Shown here: positions 20,641 to 32,700 of the stretch, one piece after another
How positions within the stretch are numbered: the stretch's first letter is position 1
Layout of the letters: each line of letters starts with the position of its first letter
NCBI RefSeq assembly: GCF_020509005.1
Contig: NC_063019.1
Location: 186,001 to 250,000 of the forward strand
Direction of reading: 5' to 3'
DNA length: 64,000 nucleotides
Source: Fulvia fulva
Taxonomy: Eukaryota; Ascomycota; Dothideomycetes; Mycosphaerellales; Mycosphaerellaceae
Translations under genes and position numbers: made by a program
Notes under the pieces: model-generated
What the model was told of the DNA's origin: nothing
Databases searched by the model: none
The model's input: the letters and a program-made list of their open reading frames with translations, nothing else

Positions 20641-23052
20641 ACGTTCTAATTAGACACGCTACTTTTGTCGCGCGCGCGTACGCTACTACTAGTAATAGGG
20701 GTGTTTCTTGCCCTTACGCTATTAGCTAATAGGAGTCCGAGAAACACCTATTAATAATAGTACTAGGGCCGTACCGGTGACTAGTAGATACTTTGCCCTA
20801 GCTTCGTTATCGTCTATAGTATTAGTAGCTACTAGTAGCCGTGTTTTGCGCCTACTAGCGCTTCTAGAGAGGTGTCGTGAAGATAAAGCCGTTCGGTATT
20901 CGTTTCGAGATAAGGTAAGGCCGCTACTACGGGCTTCTTAGGCGTCTATTAGCCCGTTACCTTCTAATACGGCTATAGAGGGTACTAAGGTACGTAGATC
21001 TACGCCTTCCTTAGCTATATTAAGTAGCTTAACGAAGTGCTTATACTTCTATAGTAGAAGTAGCTTAGTCAGCCCGTCTATAGGTATGTCGTTAGTACTA
21101 AGATACTTAATCTTAATGTCTCCGTACTAGTCTCGCTATCGGAGCTAGTAGTAGTAGATATTAACGTAGCGTAGCTTCGTATTAAGCTTTTGCCCTTATT
21201 AGTTAATAAGGCGGATGGTCTACGTGTTATTAATACGCCTTAGAGGGCTATTACCTCTTCGTATAGGGCTTCGATCGCTCTTATTACGATAGGCGCGTAT
21301 TCTAGGTCGTATACCGGATATCTAGCCGATAATTATATTAGCGACTATGATCTAGTATAGTATATAGTAGAAGTAGGCCGTTCGTAGGCGCTTTCTATCC
21401 TCTATAACTATATAGTTAGACTCCTCTAGTATATAGAGCTCTAGCTCTAGGGGGAAGAGTAGTATATTAGACGCGTTGTTTATTAACGCGTCTTCTAGTG
21501 GTATAAATATAAATAGATATAGCTCGCGATTAGGGTCCGTATTGCCTATAATCTCCTTACGGTCTTCTACGGTAAGGGCATCTATTATCTACTACTATAG
21601 GGTGTCGTAGTAGTTAGTAGTATTATATACTAACTACTATATATTGTCTTGAGTTACGTGATCTATTACGTGCTCGATTTGCGGGTCCTTTTAGTTATAT
21701 ATTACTAACTCGCGGTGTTACGTCTAGTATAGTTCTTACCTAAGGAGCTTTTAGTAGGCGTCTCGAGGTTATTAGGTATACGACTACTAAGCCTGTTCTT
21801 CTACCCCCTCGGCCTATACTATGTCTTACTCGTAATAAGCTATATATAGGTCGTAGTATTATTTAGGCTCTTTAGCCGGTTCCGCTATTACGATATTCTC
21901 GATAGGGGTCGTATACCCTACTATTAGGCGTAATAGGTTATAGAACGTAGTCTTATCGAAGAGGACGTCCTTGACTTATATAACCCTATCTTTTGATAGG
22001 TCCTATACGCGGTAGATATTAGTAGAGTCGTATCCTATAAGGGAGCCTATAAGCGCTCTCTCTTAGAGTTTCTCGCTCTTACTAGGCTAATCTAGTCTAT
22101 AGATAAACACGTATATAAGGGAGCTATACACTACTATATAACCTACGTTCGGAATTCGTCCTATTACTAATTCGAATAGGGTCTTCTAGCCCTTTGACTA
22201 GATAGGGAATCGCTAGAGGATATATACCGCTACTATAGTACATTCTAGCTAAAGCTTTTCCGGCAATTGTATGTAGATACAAATAGTTCTACTTAAAGTA
22301 ATGATTAGAGCTCTAGCTCTTTCTACTAGGTCCTACGTAGGCGCGTAATCCGCGGTTACGTACTATTTAATCTTTTTATTATTAATGACTAAGCGAAACA
22401 CCTTCCTAATAGCCGGCTCGTTATTGCTATAGAAGTATATAAACCTACGACTAGTAAAGTTCATAAAACCTTAGTAGGCTATTAAAGTAAGCTAATACCG
22501 ATTACTAATCCCTGTTCTTAATAGTAAACTAGAAGTGTCTATAGGTATCTAGATCGTAGAAGTAGACGATGTACCTATTACCGTTATAGGCGATAGTAAA
22601 TTCTACTAAGTCTATAGCTATATAGCCGTATAGGGTCATCACCCTAATAGGCTAAGACCGATTATACACCTTGTGAGCTTTACTAAGCCTATATATTCTA
22701 TAATATATAGTAAGGGGTACGCTTAGACTATCGTTTATAATCACCTCCTTAACTCTAAGCGGTAACTACTTAATACGTTTAGCGCTAATATAACTAATGA
22801 TTTGATACTACTAGCGGCTAGAGAGCTTTCGGTATTTAATTGGGGTCCTACTAGACGTAGCTATACCTTTAGTACCCCTAGTACTGTTTATGACTACGAG
22901 AACGGTACGGTTACTATTCTCTTAAGCAGTTAGAGATACTACGCTATTAGTAGGTTCATCGCCGATGTTTGTACCCCTACTAATAGTACTAATAAAGTGC
23001 GCGTTACGCATCTTTTTAGTGACCTTCGGTAGTACTAGGCCCTCTTTTATAG
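20641..23052 (-). mobile_element. Copia A, 3' part: integrase C-terminus and RNase H tail, RIP-degraded
   Basis: On the minus strand, integrase core residues (DLVEFTIAYNGNRYIVYFYD near 22,600) precede a typical Copia integrase C-terminus (LQERALIGSLIGYDS near 22,050, KDRVIxVKDVLFD near 21,980). A Copia RNase H tail (GDIKIKYLSTNDIPIDGLTK) lies near 21,130-21,070. The reverse transcriptase expected between them is not recognisable, so the element has an internal deletion or replacement around 21,250-21,900. No 3' LTR matching the one at 35,400-35,598 is present. Stops are of RIP type throughout. Confidence 0.7.
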
Positions 23053-23064
23053 GCTATTAGTAAA

Positions 23065-26000
23065 TAGATAGATAGATTATTCATTCGCCTGTTTTAGTAC
23101 CCTATAGCCTATATAGGTCTCTCGCTATTTAGGTCTATTTGTGTAGGTAGGAAACCCGATTAACAGATAAAAATCTCCTCGTCTTTGCCCTCCTTGTTCT
23201 TTCCTGTCTTGTCCTTTCGTTCTCCTTCCTTTAGGGTACGCTAGTGTTATAGTTATTACCCTATAACTACCTTGCCCGTAACCCTAGTAATGTCCTCCTC
23301 TCGATTCCCTTTCTCCCTTCTGTTTCCCCGGCTCTTCTCTCTCTCTCGCTCCTCTCTATCCACCTTTCCGTTTCTACTACTAGGGAGAATTACTCTAGGT
23401 AGTCCTCGTTAAGGATCTATCTTGTTACTCTCCTTATATCTTGTCTATTCTGGATAATAGCCTAGTATTGCCTATCTCTTGCCTTCGCCCTCTACTAGCT
23501 TCTCCCTTTTACCTACTTAGTACAGTTTAGTACTATATACTCCGGGTTTTGGGAAAGGTAGCTATAGGGGTAACGTTTAGAATCGTATCCTAGGACTCTT
23601 CTTTAGTACAAGTATGCTCTTAGCCTAATGTGCTTAGAGCAAATCTAGATAGCTATACTTGCTTCCGCCCTCTTTAGGTCTTTATAGATAAGGTAGTTAT
23701 ACCTTCCGAAGGTCCTAGCTGCTAGTAGGGCTCCTAGCCTCACCGGTTTTTAGTTCTAACGCGTTTCCTATAGGTGACCTACAATCCTTTCTACTTAGCT
23801 TTGCTTCTTTTTCCCTTTGTCCCCTATATTAGCTTGCTCCCTTAGAGCTTCTCTCTATTCAAGGGCTACTAGGATTTCCTATAATGTTTTTAGGTCTGCT
23901 TCCTTCTATAGGATTATATATAGCCGGTTAGGTCTTCTCCTCCTCTCCTACTAGGTTCTTATCCTTTAAGTAGCTACTTAGATAGTTCCCTAGGCTAGGT
24001 ATACTAATGTCTTCTCTACGTATTGACACCTTATGCCCTAGAGGTACTCCCTAATAGGGGCTATACCTGATTCCATTTCTATTGTCCTATAAGGGGTTGA
24101 CTTGTATGCCTCTAGTACTCTCTTTAGGCAGGCTACCTACGCTCTATTAAGGGGGTCCTTAATTCTCTTCGGGATGTGTTTTTCCGCTGCCTAAATTGCT
24201 ACTCTATATAGCATTGCTAGCTTAATAATGGCCTTGTATATAGTCTAGGCCTTTATGAAGGTCGCCCCCTAGGTTAACGTAGTAAGTCTCTCAATTAATT
24301 ATCTATTAGTATCCGCTCTTGCTTGCGCCTTCTTTACTTATAGTCCCTAGCTAAGTTTCGGGTCTAGCTATATCCTAAGGACTCTAAGTTCCCTTATAGG
24401 ATAGGTCTCGAACCCCTAGATTTTTACTAGTACTACTAAGTTATATTTTGTCTTTGCCTTACTAAAATAGATAAGTTAGTACTTATCCGGTACGAATTTT
24501 GCCCTATACTCTCTTGCCTACTTTTCGCATTGTCTATATCTCTCCTCTAGGAGTACGTAGTTTTCCTCTATAGACCCCGACTACGCTAGGATATTTGTGT
24601 TATCTACAAACCCCGATACTAAGGTATTTGCTATTTCTAGGAGTAGGGTCAGGTCGGCTATAAAGAGGAGGAATAGAATTGGGGAGAGTGTAGAGCCCTA
24701 TAGGATGCCCGTGTTTGTAATTAGGGTCTACGGGGCTTTAAAGGACCCTAGGAGGATCTGGGTTGTTCTGTCCTTAAGGAATAACTATATAAAGTATACT
24801 ATCTAGGCTAGGATACTTTTTATTCTAAGGATATATAGGAGCCTTACGTAGGACACGTTGTCGAAAGCCCCTAATATATCTAGTAAAAGTAGTAAGGCTA
24901 CCTCGTTATTACTATAGTACTAGATATATCTGATTTGCTCTATGATCAGTTCGACTACTATAAGGGTAGATCTCTTTTGTCTCCCCCCTATTTACGTTAC
25001 TAGGAGGAGGTTGTGTTCTTCTACTATTCCGGTGAGCCTTATAGCTACGACCTTCTCTAGGAGCTTCCCTAGTATATTTAGTAACGCAATTGGTCTATAT
25101 AACTTCAACTTAGTATAGTCTTCCTTTTAGGGTTTCCTTAGGACGTAAGTTAGTAATTGCCTAAAGGCCTTTAAGTAATACCCCTACTTTATATACTAGG
25201 TAAAGATTGGCGTAAGTACTAGAGTAATAAGGCTACTACTAGCTTTTAGGTAACAGTTAGGGATCTTGTCTAGGCCTAGGGCTTTGTTACCCTTTAGTTT
25301 CTTAATAATGTTTCAGATCTCTATAGTAGATACTTACTAGTTAGCCTCCCTTAGCGGAGGAATGTATGTTCCTAGGATGTTGCTTAGGTCCGCCTCTACC
25401 TAAGTCCCGAAGAAGTAGTCTACGAATACTTTCGCTTTCCCTATCGGAGTGGTTTGCGTTTCCCCGTCTTAGTCCTATATTAAGGGAAACTGGGGCGGGG
25501 AGTTTCGTTCCTCGTCTAGTTTCCTAGCCTATTCTACTAGTCTCTAGATTTGTTCCGGGTGTTCTATAATTATCCCTATAGTTAATCTCTACTCCTACGT
25601 CTTGTCTCTTCTGATCTACGCCTTCTTTACTTTGTACGCGTTGTTATAGGCTTCCTAGTTTGCTTAGGTACGTCGTTACTCCTATCTCCTTCTTGCTCTC
25701 CTTGCCTCCTTGACTTTAGCTATATACTTTAGTGTCTAGTATAGCTTCTAGTATAGCGACCATCTCTTCTTAGGTATATAGGCCTAGGCTACCCTTTATA
25801 TAGCTTCTATTAGCTGCTCTACTACTTAGTCGATCCCCTCCGATATATATATATCGTTAATGTTCACCTGTTCTAGTTCGCCTTCTAGCCGCTACTATAC
25901 TAGTGTCTACTCGGCCTACTTCTAGTAGAGCCTCCTCTTAGGTTCCCTCTCCTCCTTAACTATAAGTTGGATGTCGGTTTGGATTAGATAGTAGTCTAAT

Positions 26001-28005
26001 AAAGACTCTAGTTAGTTATTAACTATATAGCTTTCTACCCGTCGTATTAAGGCGTAGGATATAAAGTATAGGTCTAGCGTGCTAGAACTATTATTTCTAG
26101 CCTAAGTTTCTGTTCCCTTTAGCGTGATCAAGTCTATTTAGGCTGTTTCTATCTGACTAATAAGCCTCCCTACTAAGAAGTAGTATACTAGGGTAAAGTC
26201 CGATCCCTACTTTAGGTAGTAGAGGTTAAAATCTCCTATTACGATGTTATAGTTTTGTTAGTCTATTGCTTCTAGGAGCCTTCCTAGCGTATATAGTTAT
26301 GTGCTGGTTCTAGACTCTAGAGGTAGGTTATATACGCTATAGATTAGGACCTAGCCTTAAGTTGTTTTGAGCTATACTATAGTAATATCCCTATCGGTTC
26401 TCGGCTAGGCCTACTAGTCCTCTACTAGTACCTTCTTACTAACATAGATATATGTTCGTAGGACTCCCTCGGTTCTGTTTATTACTACGTAGTATCTCGG
26501 GTCTCGTATAGTTAATAGAATCCTAGAGTATAGGTTGATCTATAGTTCCTATATTGCTATAATGTAGTGTTCCTCCGGGTCTAAGGCTTGTAGAAAGCTC
26601 CTTTAGACCTTGTCTTTACTTCTGTTCACATTATACTAAATGATTAATAGTCTATTAGTGTGAGGCATTAGGATATGTTTGTGTCTAGGTCCGTTTAGTC
26701 TTGCTATTAGTCTTGCTATTAGTTTTCCCGTCCCTCCTCCTATTCTTCCCTTTAGGGTTAGCTCACTATCATTTGGTTGATTCTTATTTGTCTATTGCTC
26801 TACGCTACCTTATATAAGAACGTTAGTCTCCCTATTACTAGCACTATTTATAGCTCCTCTTATAGCCGGGGTCTCTTATTCGAGTAGGTAGTTCTTTCTA
26901 GTTGTTTCTGTTTACCTACTAGAAACCTAGTTAGTGTTATTACCCTTGCTTCCCGCGCTCTCCACTAGGCTAATAGTCTAACTAGACATTAGTTTGACTA
27001 TACCGGGTGTTTTCTCCTACATGCTACGCATCTTGTGTCCTCCTTCCGTTTTTGGCACTCTTGGGTCGCGTGATCACTAGCATAGTATAAGCATACTAGT
27101 GTGGCTTTGCTACACTTTAGGGCAATATGTCCGTACTGTTAACAGTTGAAACATTGAAGGATTCTGTGGTTGCTCTAATAGATTTCTACATCCAGCCTCT
27201 TAAAGTCCTAGTACAACCCTTGGTCTAAGACCTTGTTCGCTTGCTCTAGTGTTACAACCTATAAGATCAGCGAGGAGGCCCTCTTGCCCTCCTCTATCTT
27301 CTTCTTAACCTACGCTATCTTTATAATCTATAGTCCTAGTACTATTACCTAGTTTTACCTCTAGAGGTTTGGTATATCCCTTTATATATTAAAGGTTCGT
27401 AGGACCCTATACGTAATTACTATATACTGTTAATAGGAGACTTTCGCTATGCTCCCGATCTTTAGTGTCTACTCCTTGTTTATTTCGAGGGCCTTCTTGT
27501 CCTATACGTGTACTATAAACAGCTTGACCCCTTTGTTATCTACCCTTACCCCTACTATTCCCTTTACTCCGATCTTCTCGACTATCTCCCTCCCGGTCAT
27601 CTTTCCTATCTCTTCCTTCTCTTTCTAGTCCGTAATATAGACTCGTAGTACTATACTCTAAGGGGGGGTAGGTTGGCTCGCGATTGTTACCTAGGTCGTT
27701 AGGCCCTAGGTCTGTCTCGGGTCTCTTTAAGGGTTGTTTCTTGCGTTTCGTGTTACTACCTCGATTGCTATGTTAATCGTAGTGCTTATTTGTCGTTTGA
27801 GCGCCTTTAGTCCCCCGAGTAGTTCGCTTATTACTCCTTTTAGTACTCTCTCCGGAAACCTCCCTTCTTCTACCGCTACTATCTCTTCCGCCTTCTTATA
27901 GAGCGTCCTCTACTCGTCTCCCCCTTGCTCTCGGTCGTCTACTACCGTCGTCGTCGCCATTTTTATATCAATGCCTCGCGTAGGTCTATATAGTATATAC
28001 TAGTC
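23065..28005 (-). mobile_element. Tad-like LINE, third family, full-length, inserted in Copia A
   Basis: 4.94 kb, minus strand. ORF1 begins with an intact ATG at 27,960 (MATTTVVDDREQGGD), only about 45 nt from the 5' end. Three knuckle-like blocks follow (CFNCxQYGHIALKC, then CLYYASDHATQEC and RCVACRRKHP at about 27,160-27,020). The endonuclease starts near 26,665 (IxYNVNRSKDKV) and the RT covers about 24,440-25,300, with FVDNTNILA near 24,600 where the second Asp of the usual FVDD is Asn. The 3' tail is tagatagatag at 23,065. It is flanked by perfect 12-bp TSDs, gctattagtaaa at 23,053-23,064 and 28,006-28,017. RIP is moderate, with many stops. Confidence 0.87.
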
Positions 28006-28017
28006 GCTATTAGTAAA

Positions 28018-29094
28018 CAATACGTAACTTAGGTAGTATAACCACCTTAAAGAAAGGTATTATACTAGTAGGGCGGTGTAGGTCTATTAATTTAGTGTCG
28101 TTATGCCATATTAAATTACTACGTCCGTACTACTAGAGTCCGGCTCTTTCTATACGTATATAAGAGATGACGTTTATATAAAAGCCTAGGTAGTAAGCTA
28201 TATCTAGTAAGGTAAATAAATGGCCCCTAATTAATATATAAACACGCTCTAACGCTACAATTAGAAAGGTGGTTGTTCTAGCCTAGATTTCTAAGGTAGT
28301 AAGGCGCTCTATAATAAACTCTATACCCTCCTAGTCATAATGATTAATTATATAAGTGTCTGAACAGTTATTATATACCTAGCAATCCCTAAAGTTAACG
28401 CTTAACTTGCTAATTAAGCTAGAAAGAATAGTAAGGCTAATAAAGCCCTTATCGCTTAGTAATACCTTCTTCGTATTAGTAATAGCCTTGTTACGTTCCT
28501 AGTCCTTACGATTGTTACGATTCAATACGCTAAGTAGACGCTCGCCGTCGTCGCTTAAGTAGTAGTTAATAAAGTTTCTCTAGTACTCCTTCTACTACTC
28601 TAAGCGCTAATCCTTTACTAGGCGCTTATCGGGGTTGATCACATCGTATAAGAATAGGCCCTTATAATAGGTGTCCTTAGGCTCGCCGGTAATGTTCTAG
28701 TAGCCGCTTAGCCTATTATTGTCCTTATCTTTATTCTTATCGCCGCGGCTACTACTACGACCCTTATTACCGCGGCTATTACTACGGTTATTACTACGGC
28801 TACTACTACGGTCACCCTCCTTTTAACTAGTACCTATAGGTGCTATTTCATCCTCTACTAAGGTTTCTCCGGAGAAGGTTACGAAGACTAATCGACCGTT
28901 AGTTATTACTAGTACGGTATCGCGTATCTATAAGGTAACGCTTAGTAAGCTTTTGTAGTAACATTTTATTACGCTTCTACTCGTTATATAGAGAAGCACC
29001 GTAGGCTAGAGCCTGCTTCTACTAAATAGTAAGTAGGAAGTGTCTACTAAGGTCGCCGTACTCGGCGTAGTTATACTTAAGTATCTTAGTCTAT
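28018..29094 (-). mobile_element. Copia A, middle part: gag end, protease and pre-integrase region
   Basis: Minus-strand reading gives a Ser/Arg/Asn-rich gag tail (RSSSRSNNRSNSRGNKG near 28,800) and then a Copia protease/GAG-pre-integrase-like stretch ending HNDTKLIDLH near 28,085. It is continuous with 34,711-35,236 on one side (interrupted by Copia-1) and with 23,052 on the other (interrupted by the LINE). Strongly RIPed. Confidence 0.65.
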
Positions 29095-29329
29095 TGTTAA
29101 GATGTAGCATCTCAAAGGGAGTCAACAATCAGGAAGTGATCTGGCAGCCTGAGGCATCCACAATGACTCAGCTTGTAGGGAGATACCTTCTCTCCCCTTT
29201 AGCTTAGATAGACATCCAACACAATCAACATATTGGTTCCTGATATATTGCTGCATGCTCGTGCTATTAGTCAGTTGAAGATTGATCTCTTACTCCACTC
29301 CGCTGCCATCTACCCGTACCTGTTTAACA
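29095..29329 (+). repeat. Copia-1 5' LTR
   Basis: 235 bp, TGTTAAGATG... to ...TGTTTAACA. It differs from the 3' LTR by one substitution (gacatcc against gacgtcc) and one base near the end (tttaaca against tttcaaca). The preceding tctat at 29,090-29,094 is the TSD. Followed at once by the primer-binding site. Confidence 0.95.
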
Positions 29330-29344
29330 GGTTATGAGCCCGGG
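29330..29344 (+). other. Copia-1 primer-binding site, complementary to the initiator tRNA-Met anticodon arm
   Basis: ggttatgagcccggg directly follows the LTR. Its reverse complement, cccgggctcataacc, matches the anticodon stem-loop of eukaryotic initiator tRNA-Met (CUCAUAACCC core), not the tRNA 3' end. Yeast Ty5 and Drosophila copia are known to prime with a cleaved half of this tRNA. Confidence 0.8.
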
Positions 29345-29777
29345 TTTGTGCAGGAATAAGAGCAACCTATATCAGTACAGGTTACTTGTATCCCTTGCTA
29401 TCGTAGCAGAAAACATCTGGGAATCAGAAGTCTACCCCGTCTATCCTATCAAGGAGCTTAGTTCGATACTAAGTGATAGGTAACCCAGACAAGGACTCTG
29501 TGCGGCTTACTTAAAGCCAATACCTTGAAGATACTCTGTAGGCAGAACTGCATCGAGATACTATCAAGAAGGACTTCAAGTAAGTCATTTGAAGCTCTGC
29601 TAGGAGAGACAGACCTGTGTCCTAGCCCCGAGACCTCACACCGCTCCTTCTTTACTTTACCAAGCAGGCCTTGGTATCCACACCTACGAACTTTCCCATT
29701 CTACACCAGAAGCCTCAGCAGGATCTGAGCCACCACCTTGGAACATACACACCTTGTTTCATTACATCCAATTTATT

Positions 29778-32700
29778 ATGGATTCATACCAAGAGAAGAC
29801 AGAGGAGAAGGGAGGCAAAATCCCAATTCTTGGGAGGGACAATTGGAAGAGATGGTTCAACCTTCAGAGATACAAGATGGAGAGCCAATCAGCATTCTTT
29901 GCAATTGATGACCTAATGGAAGTGTCTTTTGACAACATCAAGGGCAAGACTCTGAAACTCCAAGAAGAGGCTACAACCAAAGAGATCCTCAATACGCCAA
30001 CATGGACAAGACACAATGCAGTATGCAACTTCAGTATCCTTAGTAGGATCACAGAAGAAGATGAATTTGAGCTTGAGGGCTCATGTGAATCTGGAAGAGC
30101 TGCTGAGAAGTGGGTGTATCTCTGGAACAAGTATAGCCAGGTGCTACCAACCCATGCACATGAGCTCACAAAGCAATTTGTGACCTTTGAGATGAGTGAA
30201 GAGTTCACCATCAGATCTGCATGGACACACCTGGTTTCTCTTGGAAAAAGGATTGCTGATGTTGACCCAGAGGGTCAGCATTACAGGAAAGCTGATGTGA
30301 GGATGACCCAGCTCTTAAGCTCACTGCCACCTGACTACCATGTAGCCAGGGATACTATCATGGCTCAGCCAAAGATGGATCATGAAAGGACCTTAAAGAT
30401 CCTTGAAGCTCAAGAAGCCAGGTTGGATCCCTCTAAGGCTGAGTATGGCATGGCAGCCACCTGGGTCAAGCCCTCAGGTCTAGCAAGACCACTCTCCTGC
30501 CTTCTCTGTGAGAAGGATCATCTGATCAAGGACTGCCCTAGTTTGCCTGAGGCAAGAAAGGTCCTTAGATCTCATTCCCAACCACCATCTTCCCAGAATA
30601 CAACACATGTCAAGAAGAAGAGAACTCCACCACCCACTTCAAGGAGGACATCAAGAGAGAAGTCCTCTATGGAAGAACTTAAGAAAATGGTGAAGAAACT
30701 CAGCTCTGACATGCTGTCACTCCAGAAGAACCAGGCCCAGTCTTATACCTCTAAAGCAAAGAAGACTGGAAAAGGTTTCTCCGCCCAAGAGTCACCATGC
30801 AGCTCATCCCCAGAGACAATGTCTGATGATGATGAGTATGATGAAGTGGCTCACTCAACTGCAGAAGTCCAAGGCAAGTTCCCCTCGTCAGAGTGGTTAC
30901 TTGACTCCTGTGCTTCATCCCATATGACTGACCAAAGCTGCCTCTTTAGATCTATGACTCCCTTGACAAGGAAGAAATGGATCAAAGTGGGAGGTGGGTT
31001 TTTATTGGCCACTCATATTGGGAATGCAGAGATGAGTGGGAGAGCTGGCAGAAAAGTTGTTTTGGAAGATGTCCTGCTTGTACCCAAGCTAGGAGTGAAC
31101 CTGGTTTCATGGAACCAGTTTAGCAAGCAGTTTGGTGTGCAACCTCCATCATTTTCTCTTGTTTCCCCCTCTGGTGAGACTGTTGTCCAGACAAAGCTCC
31201 TTGGGGGGGTTCCATTCATTGATGAGATTTCTCCTCTCCTACAAGAACGGGCACATTACTCATCATGTGCACCACCAATGGAGAATGCCTTTGTGACTGC
31301 TCAATCAGAGACCGACCTGAAGCAGTGGGAGCTTTGGCATAGAAGATTTGCACACTTTGGGAAGAATTTGCTCCAGAATCTTCACAAGGTAACAGACTTG
31401 AAAGAACCCATTCCTATCCCTAAGGATGGCTTTCACCAGTGCAGAGTATGCTCAATAGCAAAGATGAAGAAGTACAAAGGCAAAGTTACAGAGAGAAGAC
31501 CTGAAAGACTTGCCCTTGTATCTATTGACATATGTGGCCCACTACCAATCTCAAGACTAGGATTCAAATACTGGCTTGAGATTGTTGACAACTTCTCTAG
31601 GAAGAAGTGGACCTTTCCTCTTAGGAAAAGAGAAGATGCTCCAGTTGCTCTCCAGAACTGGAAGATCAAAGCAGAGAGGAAATCATCAGCGCAGCTGAAA
31701 GCAGTAAGACTTGACAATGCAAAAGAACTTATTGCATTAGTGAAGCAGTGGGAGAAGGATTTGGGGATTGGGCTCGAGCCGACTGAGGCATACAACTCTC
31801 TACAGAATGGACCAGTTGAGAGGTCAATACAAACCTCAGAGGACTCTATAAGGGCAATGCTTGAAGAGGCTAAAATGCCGGTTGAATTTTGGCCTGAAGC
31901 ACTAGAGGCCCAAACTTATATGAGGAACAAACTGCCAAATGGCCCAGATTACGATGGGTTCAAGGTTTCACCAGATGAGGCTTTTGATGGTATCAAACCG
32001 ACCATCAACCATTTGAAAGTTTGGGGATGCAAAGCTGTTGTCTATATGGACACAAGATCCCAACCTCAATGGGCAAGAAGTGACAAGCTAATGAATAGGG
32101 GTAAAGAAGCAGTGTTTATTGGGTATGTTGAAAACACAGCTAAAGCCTGGCTCTTTTGGGAACCAGACATGAGAGCTGTTAAACAACACACACATGCAGA
32201 CTTCTTTGAGGACCAGCCTGGAGGTGATATGGGTCTCAATGTTCCAACATTGAATCTACCAAGCAGTGCACCAGCTAGGAAGCCCTTAGGAAGGCCGAGG
32301 AAGAACGTATCCTTAGGACAATCTACCCACCATTCAGGCGTCTATCAGAGCCCCCCCGAAATAGATCAGCCAATTGAGAGCCCTAAAGTCGCTCAGCCGA
32401 GAAAGCTGTTTGTGCAACTTCCCCAGCCTCCGGAGAACGTAGGGGAATTTCAGAAAATCGATCAGCCAATTGAGAGAAGCTCCCTAGATCCCCAGGAAAT
32501 AGACGTTACTAGGTCACAAGTGACGGTCCCTAAATCATCCCTTGGAAAGAGAAAGGCTGACTATGATGTTGAGGGCTATGACATGAAACAGAAAGCCCCA
32601 AGATCCATGGTCCCTAAGCCCGAACTAACCACTGAAGTGGGAGAAGCAATGGACCTCTCAGAGAACCTTGCTGCTTTTCACCAAGCTTTCTTTGCAGCCA

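Noticed and set aside
29525..29728. Open frame in the Copia-1 leader
   Set aside because: Lies between the primer site and gag, has no recognisable domain and is likely leader sequence.
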